Numbered from the stretch's first letter, positions 1 through 8,912 are shown. The stretch: 64,000 bases of DNA from Pseudomonas sp. ATCC PTA-122608 (GCF_001952855.1 NZ_LPNO01000046.1:72847-136846), one strand, 5' to 3'. The notes: generated from the sequence alone by a model not told the origin. A program made the numbers and translations.

Positions 1-1647
1 TTGTTGAAAACCCTGGAAGAGCCGCCGCCCTACGTCAAATTCATCCTGGCCACCACCGACCCGCAGAAACTTCCTGCAACGATTCTGTCGCGGTGCCTGC
101 AGTTCTCCCTGAAAAACATGACCCCGGAGCGCGTGGTCGAGCATTTGACCCACGTGCTGGGTGTCGAGAACGTGCCGTTCGAAGACGACGCCCTGTGGTT
201 GCTGGGCCGCGCCGCCGACGGCTCGATGCGCGACGCCATGAGCCTCACCGACCAGGCCATCGCCTTCGGTGAAGGCAAGGTTATGGCCGCCGACGTGCGG
301 GCGATGCTCGGCACCCTCGACCACGGCCAGGTGTTCGGTGTGCTGCATGCACTGATCGAAGGCGACGCCAAGGCGTTGCTCGAAGCCGTGCGCCACCTGT
401 CCGAGCAAGGCCCGGACTGGAATGGCGTGCTCTCGGAGATTCTCAACGTGCTGCACCGCGTCGCCATCGCCCAGGCCCTGCCTGAAGGCGTCGACAACGG
501 CCACGGCGACCGCGACCGTGTGTTGGCCCTGGCCCAGGCGTTGCCGGCCGAAGATGTGCAGTTCTACTACCAGATGGGCCTGATTGGCCGACGTGACTTG
601 CCGTTGGCCCCCGACCCGCGTGGCGGCTTTGAAATGGTCCTGCTGCGGATGCTGGCCTTCAGGCCCGCGGACACGGCGGATGCACCGAGACAGCCGCTAA
701 AGCCAGTGGGGATCAGCCAGGCCACAGTTGATTCCGCCAAACCAGTGGCTGGCCCGGCTGTTGTCGCGCCAGTGGTTGCGCCGCCTGTGCCTGTTGCTCC
801 GGCGCCGGCCCCGGTTGTTGCCGAGCCTGTGGCGCCTGTGGTCGTGCCTGAGCCGGTGGTCGAGCCTGCGCCCGTGCCTGAAGTCGACCTGCCGTGGAAT
901 GACCCGGTAGAAGCCGAGGTCGAGCTGCAGCCTGCCGTCGAGCCGGTGCTGGAAACGGCCGCCGAGCAGCCCGAACTTACGCCGATGCCGTCGCCGACCC
1001 CGGACAGCGTGGTGCCAGATGCTCCGGAATGGGCTTCGGCCCCGGTGCCGGTGCCGGAGCCGACCGTCGCGCAAGTGGACGCCGCCACCCCGGGCACCGA
1101 CCTCGACGACGAGCCGCCGCTGGACGAAGACTACATTGAGCCGGACATCGATTCGGCTTACAGCTACCTGGACGACCTGGCCAGCGAACACACCGCCGAG
1201 CCTGCCCCGGAGCCTGAACCTGAACCCGCAGCAATGCCGGCCACCGGCCTGGCGTTGCAATGGCTGGAGCTGTTCCCGAAACTGCCAATCTCGGGCATGA
1301 CCGGCAGCATCGCCGCCAACTGCACGCTGATTGCCGTGGATGGCGACCATTGGCTGTTGCACCTGGACCCGGCCCACAGCGCCCTGTTCAACGCGACCCA
1401 GCAGCGCCGGCTCAACGATGCCCTGAACCAGTTCCACGGCCGCACGCTGACCATCAGCATCGAGCTGATCAAGCCCGAACAGGAAACCCCGGCCCAGGCT
1501 GCGTCCCGCCGCCGGGTCAACCGCCAGCGCGAAGCTGAAGAGTCGATCCAGGGTGATCCGCTCATCCAGCAGATGATGCAGCAGTTTGGCGCGGTGGTGC
1601 GTCACGATACTATTGAACCTGTAGAAGCCCCGGTTCAGGCGTCATAA
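1..1647 (+). CDS. dnaX: DNA polymerase III subunits gamma/tau (5' end missing)
   Basis: DnaX is the clamp-loader ATPase and organiser of the replicative polymerase holoenzyme. The window opens inside the gene: the first visible residues ([14 protein letters not shown]) and the sensor motif [17 protein letters not shown] match the AAA+ core of DnaX at about residue 140 of the family, so roughly 135 N-terminal residues, including Walker A, lie outside. Visible residues 1-220 cover the rest of the ATPase and collar domains. Residues about 240-410 are a Pro/Val/Glu-rich linker, and the last 130 residues form the tau-specific C-terminal domain. I saw no A6G-type slippery heptamer in the visible part, so there is no sign here of a programmed frameshift making gamma. 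The gene leads the dnaX-ybaB-recR cluster. Confidence 0.97.
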   Translation: MLKTLEEPPPYVKFILATTDPQKLPATILSRCLQFSLKNMTPERVVEHLTHVLGVENVPFEDDALWLLGRAADGSMRDAMSLTDQAIAFGEGKVMAADVRAMLGTLDHGQVFGVLHALIEGDAKALLEAVRHLSEQGPDWNGVLSEILNVLHRVAIAQALPEGVDNGHGDRDRVLALAQALPAEDVQFYYQMGLIGRRDLPLAPDPRGGFEMVLLRMLAFRPADTADAPRQPLKPVGISQATVDSAKPVAGPAVVAPVVAPPVPVAPAPAPVVAEPVAPVVVPEPVVEPAPVPEVDLPWNDPVEAEVELQPAVEPVLETAAEQPELTPMPSPTPDSVVPDAPEWASAPVPVPEPTVAQVDAATPGTDLDDEPPLDEDYIEPDIDSAYSYLDDLASEHTAEPAPEPEPEPAAMPATGLALQWLELFPKLPISGMTGSIAANCTLIAVDGDHWLLHLDPAHSALFNATQQRRLNDALNQFHGRTLTISIELIKPEQETPAQAASRRRVNRQREAEESIQGDPLIQQMMQQFGAVVRHDTIEPVEAPVQAS

Positions 1648-1690
1648 GCCGGGGCCAATAATTGATCCACGTACTTTTGAGGTGATTCCC

Positions 1691-2029
1691 ATGATGAAAG
1701 GTGGCATGGCCGGCCTGATGAAGCAGGCGCAGCAGATGCAGGAAAAGATGGCCAAGATGCAGGAAGAACTGGCCAACGCCGAAGTCACCGGTAAAGCCGG
1801 TGGCGATATGGTCAGTGTGGTGATGACCGGTCGTCACGACATCAAGCGCGTGAGCATCGACCCAAGCGTATTGCCGGGCGTGGGCGAAGACGACCTAGAA
1901 ATGCTCGAGGCGCTGTTTGCCGCGGCCGTCAACGACGCCGTGCGCAAGATTGAAGCCAACAGCCAGGACAAAATGTCCGGCGTGACCGCTGGCATGCAAC
2001 TGCCGCCGGGTATGAAGCTGCCGTTCTGA
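1691..2029 (+). CDS. ybaB: YbaB/EbfC family nucleoid-associated protein
   Basis: This 112-residue DNA-binding protein of the YbaB/EbfC family lies 43 bases after dnaX, its usual place. The start [12 protein letters not shown] is chosen at the first ATG because TGAGGTG lies just upstream; an in-frame GTG at 1682 falls inside that ribosome site and is unlikely. A Met/Gln/Lys-rich N-terminal helix ([17 protein letters not shown]) is followed by the conserved [23 protein letters not shown] core and the C-terminal [12 protein letters not shown] tail typical of the family. A strong terminator follows, so in this strain the dnaX-ybaB transcript probably stops here instead of running into recR. Confidence 0.95.
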   Translation: MMKGGMAGLMKQAQQMQEKMAKMQEELANAEVTGKAGGDMVSVVMTGRHDIKRVSIDPSVLPGVGEDDLEMLEALFAAAVNDAVRKIEANSQDKMSGVTAGMQLPPGMKLPF

Positions 2030-2047
2030 TCGGCAAGCGCAGCACCG

Positions 2048-2079
2048 AAAATGCCAGGCCCCGTGCCTGGCATTTTTTT
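2048..2079 (+). terminator. Rho-independent terminator after ybaB
   Basis: The inverted repeat ATGCCAGGC / GCCTGGCAT with a short loop is preceded by A4 and followed by T7. It lies 18 bases after the ybaB stop. Confidence 0.9.
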
Positions 2080-2100
2080 GGCCGGCTATTTTCCATACCC

Positions 2101-2212
2101 GTAGCAGCTGTCGAGCCGCAGCGAGGCTGCGTCGGCAGCGACTCGGTCCCACGTCTGGCATGAAAGCAGCGGTGCGGCTAACGTAGCCTCGCTGGCGCTC
2201 GACAACTGCTAC
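2101..2212. repeat. Paired REP-like element, GTAGCAGCTGTCGAGC type
   Basis: The element begins with GTAGCAGCTGTCGAGC (2101-2116) and ends with its near-perfect inverse GCTCGACAACTGCTAC (2197-2212). The interior has smaller inverted repeats. This is the architecture of a REPIN: two REP sequences in opposite orientation. It belongs to a different sequence family from the other REPINs in the window. Confidence 0.75.
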
Positions 2213-2300
2213 TGCGAGAGTTTTGTCGAACCCTGGGCCCTGTTTTGGGGTCTGCACCCTATACCGTTGAATTCAATCACCGATAGAAGGAGCCTCGCTG

Positions 2301-3335
2301 ATGTCCGAAGCATTGACCCTCAACCAGCGCATTGTGCTGGTCTCACGCCCCCACGGCGCACCGGTGCCGGAAAACTTTCGCCTGGAGCGCGTCGCGCTGC
2401 CGGAACTGGCCGACGGCCAGGTCTTGCTGAAAACCCTTTACCTGTCGCTCGATCCCTACATGCGCGGGCGCATGAGTGATGCGCCGTCCTACGCCGCGCC
2501 GGTGGAAATCGACGAGGTGATGACCGGTGGCGCTGTCAGCCGTATCGAGCAATCACGCAATCCCAAGTTCGAAGTGGGTGACCTGGTGGTCGGCTCCACC
2601 GGCTGGCAGAGCCACAGCATCTCCGATGGCCGCAACCTGATGCCGGTACCCAAGGGCCTGGCCAGTCCGTCCATGGCCTTGGGCGTGCTGGGTATGCCCG
2701 GCATGACCGCTTACATGGGCCTGATGGATATCGGCCAACCCAAGTCCGGGGAAACCCTGGTGGTGGCGGCGGCTTCCGGCGCGGTGGGCTCGGTGGTCGG
2801 CCAGGTGGCGAAGATCAAGGGCCTTAGGGTGGTCGGCGTGGCGGGTGGCGCCGACAAGTGCCGCTATGTGGTGGACGAGCTGGGCTTTGATGCCTGCGTC
2901 GATCACAAGAGCGACAACTTTGCCGAGGAACTTGCCCAAGCGTGTCCCGAGGGCATCGACATCTACTTTGAGAACGTCGGCGGCAAGGTGTTCGACGCGG
3001 TTGTGCCGCTGCTGAATGCCAAGGCCCGAATCCCGTTGTGTGGCCTGATTGCCGGCTACAACGCCCACGAAGCCCCCAGCGGCCCCGATCGGCTGCCAGC
3101 GCTGCAGCGCACCTTGCTGACCAAGCGTGTGCGCATCCAGGGCTTTATCGTGTTCGACGACTATGGCGACCGTCAGCCGGAATTCCTCAGCGCCATGGCG
3201 CCGTGGGTGCGGGACGGCAAGATCAAGTTCCGCGAAGACGTGGTGGAAGGCCTGGAGCAGGCACCAGAAGCCTTTATCGGTTTGCTGGAGGGGCGCAACT
3301 TCGGCAAGTTGGTGGTGCACGTCGCACAAGATTGA
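2301..3335 (+). CDS. curA: NADP-dependent oxidoreductase, CurA-like (zinc-free MDR)
   Basis: This 344-residue protein closely resembles E. coli CurA/YncB and the leukotriene B4 12-hydroxydehydrogenase family, which reduce alpha,beta-unsaturated ketones with NADPH. Family landmarks are SRPHGAPVPENF and YLSLDPYMRGRMSD near the N-terminus, LGMPGMTAYMGL, the Rossmann motif AASGAVGSVVGQ (about residues 156-167), GVAGGADKC for NADP phosphate contact, and IYFENVGGKVFD. The Cys/His zinc ligands of alcohol dehydrogenases are absent. AAGGAG precedes the ATG by 8 bases. The gene stands between ybaB and recR, which in P. aeruginosa are adjacent as I recall, so it looks inserted. The physiological substrate is unknown. 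Confidence 0.9.
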   Translation: MSEALTLNQRIVLVSRPHGAPVPENFRLERVALPELADGQVLLKTLYLSLDPYMRGRMSDAPSYAAPVEIDEVMTGGAVSRIEQSRNPKFEVGDLVVGSTGWQSHSISDGRNLMPVPKGLASPSMALGVLGMPGMTAYMGLMDIGQPKSGETLVVAAASGAVGSVVGQVAKIKGLRVVGVAGGADKCRYVVDELGFDACVDHKSDNFAEELAQACPEGIDIYFENVGGKVFDAVVPLLNAKARIPLCGLIAGYNAHEAPSGPDRLPALQRTLLTKRVRIQGFIVFDDYGDRQPEFLSAMAPWVRDGKIKFREDVVEGLEQAPEAFIGLLEGRNFGKLVVHVAQD

Positions 3336-3339
3336 GCAT

Positions 3340-3368
3340 TTGACGCTAATCCGGGGCGCGGGTATAAA
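3340..3368 (+). promoter_or_regulatory. Predicted sigma-70 promoter of recR
   Basis: TTGACG (3340-3345), a 17-base spacer and TATAAA (3363-3368) lie 5-33 bases after the curA stop. Transcription would start near 3375, leaving a leader of about 25 bases. Confidence 0.75.
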
Positions 3369-3400
3369 CCGCGTCTCGTTGTTTTGTCGGACCTTTCCCC

Positions 3401-4003
3401 ATGAGCTTCAGCCCCCTGATTCGTCAACTGATCGACGCCCTGCGCACTTTGCCAGGCGTGGGTCAGAAAACCGCCCAGCGCATGGCGCTGCAACTGCTGG
3501 AACGTGATCGCAGCGGCGGCTCCCGACTGGCCCAGGCCTTGAGCCAGGCCATGGAAGGGGTAGGCCACTGCCGCCAGTGCCGCACCTTGACCGAGGAAGA
3601 GCTCTGCCCGCAATGCGCCGACCCGCGTCGCGACGACACACTGTTGTGCGTGGTTGAAGGGCCGATGGACGTATACGCGGTGGAGCAGACCGGTTACCGC
3701 GGGCGCTACTTTGTGCTCAAGGGCCACCTGTCGCCGCTGGACGGCCTGGGGCCGGAAGCTATTGGTATTCCGCAACTGGTGACGCGGATCGAGGAGCAGG
3801 GCACCTTCGTCGAGGTGATCCTGGCCACCAACCCTACGGTGGAAGGCGAAGCGACGGCCCATTACATCGCGCAGTTGCTGACCAACAAAGGCCTGATCAC
3901 CTCGCGCATCGCCCACGGTGTACCGTTGGGTGGCGAGCTGGAACTGGTGGATGGCGGTACCTTGGCGCATTCGTTTGCGGGTCGTAAGCCGATCGCCCTG
4001 TAA
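3401..4003 (+). CDS. recR: Recombination mediator RecR
   Basis: RecR (200 residues) works with RecF and RecO to load RecA onto SSB-coated single-stranded DNA at gaps. The N-terminal helix-hairpin-helix ([17 protein letters not shown]), the four-cysteine zinc finger C57-C60-C69-C72, the Toprim core ([18 protein letters not shown]; later [18 protein letters not shown]) and the C-terminal ARGVP-like segment ([13 protein letters not shown]) are all present. Length is normal. In most bacteria recR follows dnaX-ybaB directly; here an oxidoreductase and a terminator intervene and recR has its own good promoter. Confidence 0.97.
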   Translation: MSFSPLIRQLIDALRTLPGVGQKTAQRMALQLLERDRSGGSRLAQALSQAMEGVGHCRQCRTLTEEELCPQCADPRRDDTLLCVVEGPMDVYAVEQTGYRGRYFVLKGHLSPLDGLGPEAIGIPQLVTRIEEQGTFVEVILATNPTVEGEATAHYIAQLLTNKGLITSRIAHGVPLGGELELVDGGTLAHSFAGRKPIAL

Positions 4004-4020
4004 CAAACACCGCAGGACAA

Positions 4021-4114
4021 AATGTGGGAGCGGGCTTGCTCGCGAATGCGCTGGTTCAGTCGATGCATTTGGCGACTGATACACCGCATTCGCGAGCAAG
4101 CCCGCTCCCACATT
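4021..4114. repeat. REPIN, GGGAGCGGGCTTGCTCGCGA family
   Basis: A REP sequence at the left is mirrored by its inverse at the right, with about 40 bases between. The same family recurs near 23040, 40153, 52515, 61226 and 62815. It fills the gap between recR and the next gene. Confidence 0.85.
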
Positions 4115-4153
4115 AGTTTTGTGGCGTTCACAAGCCTTTCTTCTTGCTTGATA

Positions 4154-4171
4154 ACCAAGCAAGCGCTTGGT
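4154..4171. promoter_or_regulatory. Putative repressor operator upstream of acyl-CoA dehydrogenase
   Basis: ACCAAGC (4154-4160), four bases, then its exact inverse GCTTGGT (4165-4171), 33 bases before the dehydrogenase ATG. AAGCGCTTGG-type dyads are common TetR-family operators in Pseudomonas acyl-CoA and branched-chain catabolic genes. The regulator is not in this window as far as I can tell. Confidence 0.5.
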
Positions 4172-4203
4172 AAGTTCGCTCCACCTTCCCGTGGAGCTTG
4201 CCG

Positions 4204-5352
4204 ATGTCTGCCTATCAGGAATACTTCGACCCCAGCCACCAATTGGTCCGCGACAGCGTGCGCCGTTTCGTCGAACGCGAGCTGTTGCCGGGCATCGAGC
4301 AGTGGGAGGAAGCCGAGAGCTTCCCCCGGGAGTTGTACCTGAAGGCCGGCGCGGCGGGGATCCTGGGGATCGGTTACCCCGAAGCCCTCGGCGGCAGCCA
4401 CGAAGGTGATCTGTTCGCCAAGGTCGCGGCCAGCGAAGAGCTGATGCGCTGCGGCTCCGGCGGTGTGGTGGCGGGGTTGGGCTCGCTGGATATCGGCTTG
4501 CCACCCATCGTCAAATGGGCTCGTTCTGAAGTGCGTGATCGTGTCGCGCCGCAGGTTTTGTCCGGCGAGAAGATCGCCGCCCTGGCGGTCACCGAGGCCG
4601 GTGGCGGCTCCGATGTCGCCAACCTGCAAACCCGTGCCGTGCGCGACGGTGATCACTACCGGGTCAGCGGCAGCAAAACCTTTATCACCAGCGGCCAGCG
4701 CGCCGACTTCTATACCGTCGCAGTACGTACCGGTGGGCCGGGCTTTGCCGGTATCAGCCTGTTGTTGATTGAAAAGGGCACGCCTGGTTTCACCACCGGC
4801 ACACCGCTGAAGAAAATGGGCTGGTGGGCGTCGGACACTGCCGAATTGTTCTTCGATGATTGCCGCGTACCCGTAGGCAATCTGATCGGCGCCGAGAACA
4901 TGGGCTTCGCCTGCATCATGGGCAACTTCCAGAGCGAGCGGCTGGCCCTGGCGTTGATGGCCAACATGACCGCGCAGATGGCCCTGGAAGAAAGCCTCAA
5001 GTGGGCGGCCCAGCGCGAGGCCTTCGGCAAACCCATTGGCAAGTTCCAGGTGCTCAAGCATCGCTTGGCGGAAATGGCCACGGCAGTGGAAGTCTCCCGG
5101 GAATTCACCTACCGCCAAGCCGCCAAGATGGCCGCGGGCAAGAGTGTGATCAAGGAGATTTCCATGGCCAAGAACCTCGCCACCGACACCGCCGACCGCG
5201 TGACCTACGATGCCGTGCAGATCCTCGGCGGCCAGGGTTACATGCGCGGCAACCTGGTGGAGCGGCTGTATCGCGACAACCGCATCTTGTCCATCGGTGG
5301 CGGGACTCGGGAAGTGATGAACGAAATCATCAGCAAGCAGATGGGCTTGTAG
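4204..5352 (+). CDS. Acyl-CoA dehydrogenase
   Basis: This 382-residue flavoprotein would catalyse alpha,beta-dehydrogenation of an acyl-CoA, passing electrons to ETF. The ATG follows GTGGAG by 8 bases; an in-frame TTG two codons earlier is less likely. The family signatures ALAVTEAGGGSDVANLQT (FAD/substrate) and QILGGQGYMRGNLVERLYRDNRI (C-terminal signature 2) are present, with KTFITSGQRAD between them. The alignment with isovaleryl/medium-chain type enzymes is good over the full length, but chain specificity cannot be read from sequence. In P. aeruginosa an acyl-CoA dehydrogenase also follows recR, so the position is conserved. Confidence 0.92.
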   Translation: MSAYQEYFDPSHQLVRDSVRRFVERELLPGIEQWEEAESFPRELYLKAGAAGILGIGYPEALGGSHEGDLFAKVAASEELMRCGSGGVVAGLGSLDIGLPPIVKWARSEVRDRVAPQVLSGEKIAALAVTEAGGGSDVANLQTRAVRDGDHYRVSGSKTFITSGQRADFYTVAVRTGGPGFAGISLLLIEKGTPGFTTGTPLKKMGWWASDTAELFFDDCRVPVGNLIGAENMGFACIMGNFQSERLALALMANMTAQMALEESLKWAAQREAFGKPIGKFQVLKHRLAEMATAVEVSREFTYRQAAKMAAGKSVIKEISMAKNLATDTADRVTYDAVQILGGQGYMRGNLVERLYRDNRILSIGGGTREVMNEIISKQMGL

Positions 5353-5361
5353 AAAGCGCTT

Positions 5362-5459
5362 TTGTGGCGAGGGAGCTTGCTCCCGCTGGAGTGCGCAGCG
5401 CTCCCAAAGATCTTGGGGCCGCTTCGCAGCCCAGCGGGAGCAAGCTCCCTCGCCACACA
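5362..5459. repeat. REPIN, GGCGAGGGAGCTTGCTCCCG family
   Basis: The left arm GTGGCGAGGGAGCTTGCTCC is mirrored at the right by GGAGCAAGCTCCCTCGCCAC. The sequence family differs from the 4021 element. It lies between two convergent genes. A single copy of the same palindrome is at 31634. Confidence 0.8.
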
Positions 5460-5484
5460 AGCTCCCTGCCACACGAATCCCGGG

Positions 5485-6033
5485 TTATTGGTCCGTCAGC
5501 GCAAACTGGGTCAGGCAGAACGTCGGAATCCCCATGTCTTCCAGGCGCTGGGACCCACCCAGCTCCGGCAGATCAATGATCGCCGCCGCTTCGAAAATCC
5601 GTGCGCCCATGCGCCGGGCCAGGTTGGCCGCTGCGATCAGCGTGCCGCCGGTGGCGATCAGGTCATCGAACATCAGCACCGAATCACCTTCGCACAGGCT
5701 GTCGGCGTGCACTTCCAGGAAGGCTTCGCCGTACTCGGTCTGGTAACCCTCGGCCAGCACGTCAGCCGGCAATTTGCCTTGCTTGCGGAACAGGATCAGC
5801 GGTTTGTTCAACTGATAGGCAATGATCGAACCGATCAAAAAGCCGCGGGCATCCATCGCTCCAATATGGGTGAAGTCGGCTTCGACGTAGCGGTGCACAA
5901 AGGTATCGGCCACCAGGCGCAAGGCCTTGGGTGACTGGAACAGCGGCGTAATATCGCGAAAGATCACCCCGGGCTTGGGGAAGTCGATGACTGGGCGAAT
6001 CAGGGATTTGATGTCGAACGAATCGAAGACCAT
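5485..6033 (-). CDS. apt: Adenine phosphoribosyltransferase
   Basis: Apt (182 residues) salvages adenine to AMP using PRPP. The start [14 protein letters not shown] at 6033 gives the same length as the P. aeruginosa enzyme; a longer in-frame reading to 6117 adds 28 residues that would overlap anr and do not look like the family. Motifs: [26 protein letters not shown], the flexible loop [21 protein letters not shown] split around the adenine site, and the PRPP loop [14 protein letters not shown] (about residues 122-135). It follows anr on the same strand with about 80 bases between. Confidence 0.96.
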   Translation of the reverse strand: MVFDSFDIKSLIRPVIDFPKPGVIFRDITPLFQSPKALRLVADTFVHRYVEADFTHIGAMDARGFLIGSIIAYQLNKPLILFRKQGKLPADVLAEGYQTEYGEAFLEVHADSLCEGDSVLMFDDLIATGGTLIAAANLARRMGARIFEAAAIIDLPELGGSQRLEDMGIPTFCLTQFALTDQ

Positions 6034-6113
6034 CGTCGAGGAGTCCTGGGGAGGAAAACGGACTCGAAGTATACCTGCGGCCCAGCCGATTGGCTCGGCC
6101 GCAAGCGTCTGGA

Positions 6114-6848
6114 TCAACCGTCGAGCGAACCGCCAGCGAGTGCGCAGAGCTGGATCGGGTCGAGGATGTGCACTTCCTTGCCTTCAGCGGCAATCAGCTC
6201 ATTCTGCTGGAAGCGAGTGAATACCCGGGACACGGTTTCCACCGCCAGGCCCAGGTAGTTGCCGATTTCATTGCGCGACATGCTCAGGCGGAACTGGTTG
6301 GCCGAGAAACCCCGGGCGCGGAAACGTGCGGAGAGGTTGACCAGGAAGGTAGCGATCCGCTCGTCGGCGGTTTTCTTCGACAGGAGGAGCATCATCTGCT
6401 GGTCGTCGCGGATTTCACGGCTCATCACGCGCATCAATTGGCGGCGCAATTGCGGCAACTGCAGGGCCAGTTCATCCAGGCGCTCGAACGGGATTTCACA
6501 CACCGAGGTGGTTTCCAGGGCCTGGGCCGAGACCGGATGAATCTCGGTGTCCATGCCCGACAGCCCGACCAGTTCGCTCGGCAGGTGGAAACCGGTGATC
6601 TGCTCTTCGCCGCCATCGCTCAGGCTGAAGGTTTTCAACGCGCCAGAACGTACTGCATAAACGGAATCAAACTTGTCGCCCTGGCGAAACAGAAACTCGC
6701 CTTTTTTCAGTGGGCGACCGCGTTTAACGATTTCGTCCAGCGCTTCCATATCTTCCAAATTCAACGAAAGTGGCAGGCAGAGGGGGGCCAGGCTGCAATC
6801 CTTGCAATGGGCCTGGCTATGAGCGCGCAGTTTAACTGGCTCGGACAT
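6114..6848 (-). CDS. anr: Anr, FNR-type oxygen-sensing transcription regulator
   Basis: Anr (244 residues) is the Pseudomonas counterpart of FNR: with an intact 4Fe-4S cluster it dimerises at low oxygen and binds TTGAT-N4-ATCAA sites. The cluster cysteines are visible as C15, C18, C24 and C117, matching the four of FNR with the expected spacing. A cyclic-nucleotide-binding fold spans about residues 30-150, and the C-terminal helix-turn-helix ends in the recognition helix ...[15 protein letters not shown], whose E, S and R read the TTGAT half-site. Its likely targets are neighbours: hemN, ccoN2, ccoG and possibly ccoN1 carry perfect or near-perfect boxes. I saw no clear box in the anr promoter itself. 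Confidence 0.97.
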   Translation of the reverse strand: MSEPVKLRAHSQAHCKDCSLAPLCLPLSLNLEDMEALDEIVKRGRPLKKGEFLFRQGDKFDSVYAVRSGALKTFSLSDGGEEQITGFHLPSELVGLSGMDTEIHPVSAQALETTSVCEIPFERLDELALQLPQLRRQLMRVMSREIRDDQQMMLLLSKKTADERIATFLVNLSARFRARGFSANQFRLSMSRNEIGNYLGLAVETVSRVFTRFQQNELIAAEGKEVHILDPIQLCALAGGSLDG

Positions 6849-6950
6849 TTCTTAAATCCTTGTGGGAAAACACACATAAGACGTAAGGGTACCGCACTGG
6901 GGGATGATCCGGCCAGCGTGTACAAAAAAGCAGCAGCGGTATAAAGGTTT

Positions 6951-6970
6951 ATGTATCGGCGCCGATACAT
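6951..6970. promoter_or_regulatory. Perfect 20-bp palindrome between anr and the next gene
   Basis: ATGTATCGGCGCCGATACAT is an uninterrupted 10+10 palindrome, 31 bases before the ATG of the 7002 gene and about 100 bases upstream of anr on the other strand. A TATAAA -10-like hexamer lies at 6940-6945, just before it. The form fits an operator for a dimeric repressor; the protein is unknown. Confidence 0.6.
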
Positions 6971-7001
6971 GGACGTATCTCTATGAGCTGGAGCTCAGAT
7001 C

Positions 7002-7490
7002 ATGTCAGTGAGCACTGTCCAAAACCCGATTATCAACGCGCCTGCGGTGTCGATTTGGAAGGCTGCCGATGCAGCCAAGGAAAAAGAAGCCGCCGCCAAG
7101 GCGCCGGCCTCTGAAACCAAGCCTGCCGAGCCAAACGCCACTGAAGGCGTGAAGGTCACCATTTCCGGTGCGGGGATGGGCATGGCCTCGGCTGAGAAAT
7201 CCTCCAATAGCGATATTGATGAGAGCAGCCTGAGCGACAGCGCCAAGCAGCTGTTGAAAATGATCCGCGAGCTGAGAAAGCAGCTGGCCGAAAAGATGGC
7301 TGAGCTCTCTACCGCCATGTCCGACACGTCCATGAGCCCGGAGGCGCGCCAGGCCAAAGTGGCAGGCTTGCAGGGCGAAGTGGCGGCCATTCAGGCCGGC
7401 TTGATGACAGCCCAGACGCAATTGGCCAAAGTCCTGAAAGACGAGCCGCCTCAGGCTCAGATGGAAGCCATGAGCCTGATGGCGAAGTAA
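7002..7490 (+). CDS. Conserved hypothetical protein between anr and hemN
   Basis: This 162-residue protein has no motif I recognise. The ATG follows GGAG by 9 bases. Residues 1-60 are Ala/Lys/Glu-rich and probably disordered; residues about 80-110 form a Lys/Glu/Leu-rich helix (QLLKMIRELRKQLAEKMAELS) likely to be coiled coil, and about 120-155 is a second helical stretch (AGLQGEVAAIQAGLMTAQTQLAKVL). There is no signal peptide, membrane segment or cysteine. P. aeruginosa, as I recall, also has an unknown gene between anr and hemN, so it is a conserved member of this neighbourhood. It converges on hemN with only 7 bases between the stops. Confidence 0.75.
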   Translation: MSVSTVQNPIINAPAVSIWKAADAAKEKEAAAKAPASETKPAEPNATEGVKVTISGAGMGMASAEKSSNSDIDESSLSDSAKQLLKMIRELRKQLAEKMAELSTAMSDTSMSPEARQAKVAGLQGEVAAIQAGLMTAQTQLAKVLKDEPPQAQMEAMSLMAK

Positions 7491-7497
7491 CACGCGA

Positions 7498-8880
7498 TCA
7501 GATAACCCGGGAGAAGCGTTGCCGATTCTGGTGCTCGAGGTAAGCATCGAACACCATGCACACCGAGCGCACCAGCAGGCGTCCAGCCGGCAATACGCGG
7601 ATGCCTTGGGGGTCAAGTTCGATCAGCCCGTCCTCGGCCATCGCCTCCAACTGTGGCCACAGCTCATCGAAGTAACCACGAAAATCGATGTTGAAAGCCT
7701 GTTCGATTTTTTCGAATGCCAGGCTGAAATTGCAGATCAACTGCTGAATCACTTCCCGCCGTAACCGATCATCCGTGGTGCACAACAGCCCTCGGCTGGT
7801 AGCCAGTTGCGCGCCGGCCAGAGCGTTCTGGTAGTGGTTCAGGTCACTGCTGTTCTGGCAGTACAGGTCGCCAATCTGGCTGATCGCCGACACCCCAAGC
7901 CCGATCAAGTCGCAATGCCCGTGGGTGGTGTAGCCCTGAAAGTTGCGTTGCAGCCTGCCTTCCTCCTGAGCGACGGCCAGTTCGTCATCCGGCAGTGCAA
8001 AGTGGTCCATGCCGATGTAGCGGTAGCCGGCCTGGGTCAACTGCTCGATGGTGGTTTGCAGCATCAGCAGCTTTTCGGCCGGGGAGGGCAGGTCATCAGT
8101 ATCGATCCGCCGCTGGGGCATGAAACGCTCCGGCAAGTGTGCGTAGTTGAACACCGAGAGGCGATCCGGTTGCAGGCTGATTACTTCTTCCACGGTGCGT
8201 GCGAAATTCAGCGGCGTTTGTTTGGGCAAGCCGTAGATCAGGTCGATATTGATCGAACGAAACTGCAGGGTGCGTGCTGCGTCGATCACTGCGCGGGTTT
8301 CTTCCAGGCTTTGCAGGCGGTTCACCGCACGCTGCACTTCAGGATCGAGGTCCTGCACGCCGATGCTGACGCGGTTGAAACCCAGCTCACGCAGCAGGCC
8401 CATGGTCGCCCAGTCGGCTTCTCGTGGGTCGATTTCGATCCCGTAGTCGCCGGAATCATCGTCCAGCAGGTTGAAGTGCTGGCGCAGCCGGCCCATGACC
8501 TGACGCAGCTCGTCATGGCTGAGAAAGGTCGGGGTGCCACCGCCAAAATGCAGTTGCTCCACCGGCTGCTTGGGGTCGAGGTGGCAGGCCACCAACTGGA
8601 TTTCCTGCTCCAGGCGTTGCAGATAGGCGTGAGCCCGGCCGCGGTCCTTGGTAATGACCTTGTTGCAGGCGCAGTAGTAGCAAATATTCGCGCAGAACGG
8701 CACATGCACATACAGCGACAATGGCCGTGCGGCCTTGCGACTGTCGCGCAGGGCGTGAAGCAGGTCGAAGGTGCCGACCTGGCTGTCGAATTGTACGGCG
8801 GTGGGGTACGAGGTGTAGCGTGGCCCCGCCAGGTCGTAGCGGTGAATCAGATCAGTGTCCCAACGAATGGCGTCGAGCAT
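7498..8880 (-). CDS. hemN: Oxygen-independent coproporphyrinogen III oxidase (radical SAM)
   Basis: HemN (460 residues) converts coproporphyrinogen III to protoporphyrinogen IX without oxygen, sustaining haem synthesis in micro-oxic or anoxic cells. The radical-SAM cluster motif CxxxCxxC is seen as CANICYYC at about residues 62-69, followed by the extra cysteine of HemN in ACNK. The N-terminal YDLAGPRYTSYPTA and the LHFGGGTPTF motif are typical. Length is normal. A perfect Anr box sits 61 bases before the start with a well-placed -10, so the gene should be induced by the neighbouring Anr when oxygen falls. Its product supplies haem to the adjacent cbb3 oxidases. Confidence 0.96.
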   Translation of the reverse strand: MLDAIRWDTDLIHRYDLAGPRYTSYPTAVQFDSQVGTFDLLHALRDSRKAARPLSLYVHVPFCANICYYCACNKVITKDRGRAHAYLQRLEQEIQLVACHLDPKQPVEQLHFGGGTPTFLSHDELRQVMGRLRQHFNLLDDDSGDYGIEIDPREADWATMGLLRELGFNRVSIGVQDLDPEVQRAVNRLQSLEETRAVIDAARTLQFRSINIDLIYGLPKQTPLNFARTVEEVISLQPDRLSVFNYAHLPERFMPQRRIDTDDLPSPAEKLLMLQTTIEQLTQAGYRYIGMDHFALPDDELAVAQEEGRLQRNFQGYTTHGHCDLIGLGVSAISQIGDLYCQNSSDLNHYQNALAGAQLATSRGLLCTTDDRLRREVIQQLICNFSLAFEKIEQAFNIDFRGYFDELWPQLEAMAEDGLIELDPQGIRVLPAGRLLVRSVCMVFDAYLEHQNRQRFSRVI

Positions 8881-8912
8881 GCGGGCGTTCCCCCGGATAG
8901 GCTTGTGGGCCG

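Noticed and set aside
697-1605. Long minus-strand open frame within dnaX
   Set aside because: It is a shadow of the Pro/Ala/Val-rich dnaX linker in GC-rich DNA: low-complexity His/Arg/Gly product and no ribosome site.
1-1647. Programmed frameshift producing gamma from dnaX
   Set aside because: No A6G slippery sequence with downstream hairpin was visible in the part of the gene present.
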